Shown here one piece after another: positions 12,633-12,656 of a DNA stretch of 12,656 nt (the first letter of the stretch is position 1; every line of letters begins with the position of its first letter). Origin of the DNA: CABMGU01 sp964508495. Its GTDB lineage: Archaea; Nanobdellota; Nanobdellia; Woesearchaeales; ARS49. Position numbers and translations under genes: made by a program. The notes beneath the pieces were generated by a model, which worked only from the letters and a program-made list of their open reading frames with translations, had not been told where the DNA came from and made no database searches. The stretch covers positions 1 through 12,656 of the forward strand of contig CAZDUA010000019.1 of the NCBI GenBank assembly GCA_964508495.1, in the 5' to 3' direction.

Positions 12633-12656
12633 ACACCCAGATTGTCATATTGAGCG
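12629..12656 (+). CDS. Fifth operon gene, start only
   Basis: An ATG at 12629 overlaps the previous stop as ATGA and the frame (MNTQIVILS...) stays open to the right edge. Nine codons are visible, too few to identify it. The overlap pattern shared with the preceding genes is the main support. Confidence 0.5.

Overview
The window is archaeal. It carries an AglB/Stt3 oligosaccharyltransferase, an archaeal CPSF1-type KH/beta-CASP nuclease (FttA), an archaeal 20S proteasome beta subunit and an archaeal-type prolyl-tRNA synthetase with a C-terminal zinc domain. Promoters have archaeal TATA boxes. Several sit about 26 bp upstream of the start codon, which suggests leaderless mRNAs. Compact spacing, 4-nt gene overlaps and a rather small AglB fit a small-genome archaeon, perhaps DPANN. 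That placement is an inference; no rRNA is present to test it.

Region 1 (1-6498) is a protein-glycosylation and surface-glycan cluster. The 3' part of aglB runs off the left edge. It converges on, and overlaps by 125 bp, a GT4 glycosyltransferase. That gene shares a 52-bp promoter region with a divergent SAM methyltransferase. The methyltransferase in turn converges, with a 4-bp overlap, on a leftward operon of three glycosyltransferases: GT4, then GT2, then GT2, joined by GTGA and ATGA overlaps. The transferases plausibly build the lipid-linked glycan that AglB moves onto proteins; the methyltransferase may cap or modify it.

Region 2 (6536-11378) is mostly housekeeping. psmB and fttA form a leftward operon, with an inverted repeat and a U7 tract between them. 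Next comes a PIN-domain protein facing a ribbon-helix-helix (RHH) protein tail to tail, overlapping by 36 bp; they are a plausible but oddly arranged toxin-antitoxin pair. proS follows.

Region 3 (11384-12656) is the accessory and most unusual part. A 95-nt GC-rich element that can fold as a closed multi-stem structure lies between proS and a 40-aa zinc-ribbon gene (leftward). That gene diverges from a rightward polycistron. Two copies of a 16-bp repeat lie just downstream of the two divergent TATA boxes. The rightward mRNA is predicted to begin with a 10-bp hairpin abutting a Shine-Dalgarno sequence. It then reads through at least five tiny genes, each joined to the next by an ATGA overlap. 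Three of these have visible cysteine pairs of zinc-ribbon type. No function is recognised; it may be the edge of an integrated plasmid, virus or defence island.

By eye, the + strand is A- and C-rich over almost the whole window whichever strand carries the gene. This suggests replication-strand bias, with the minus strand as the leading strand. The 40-aa zinc-ribbon gene breaks the trend.
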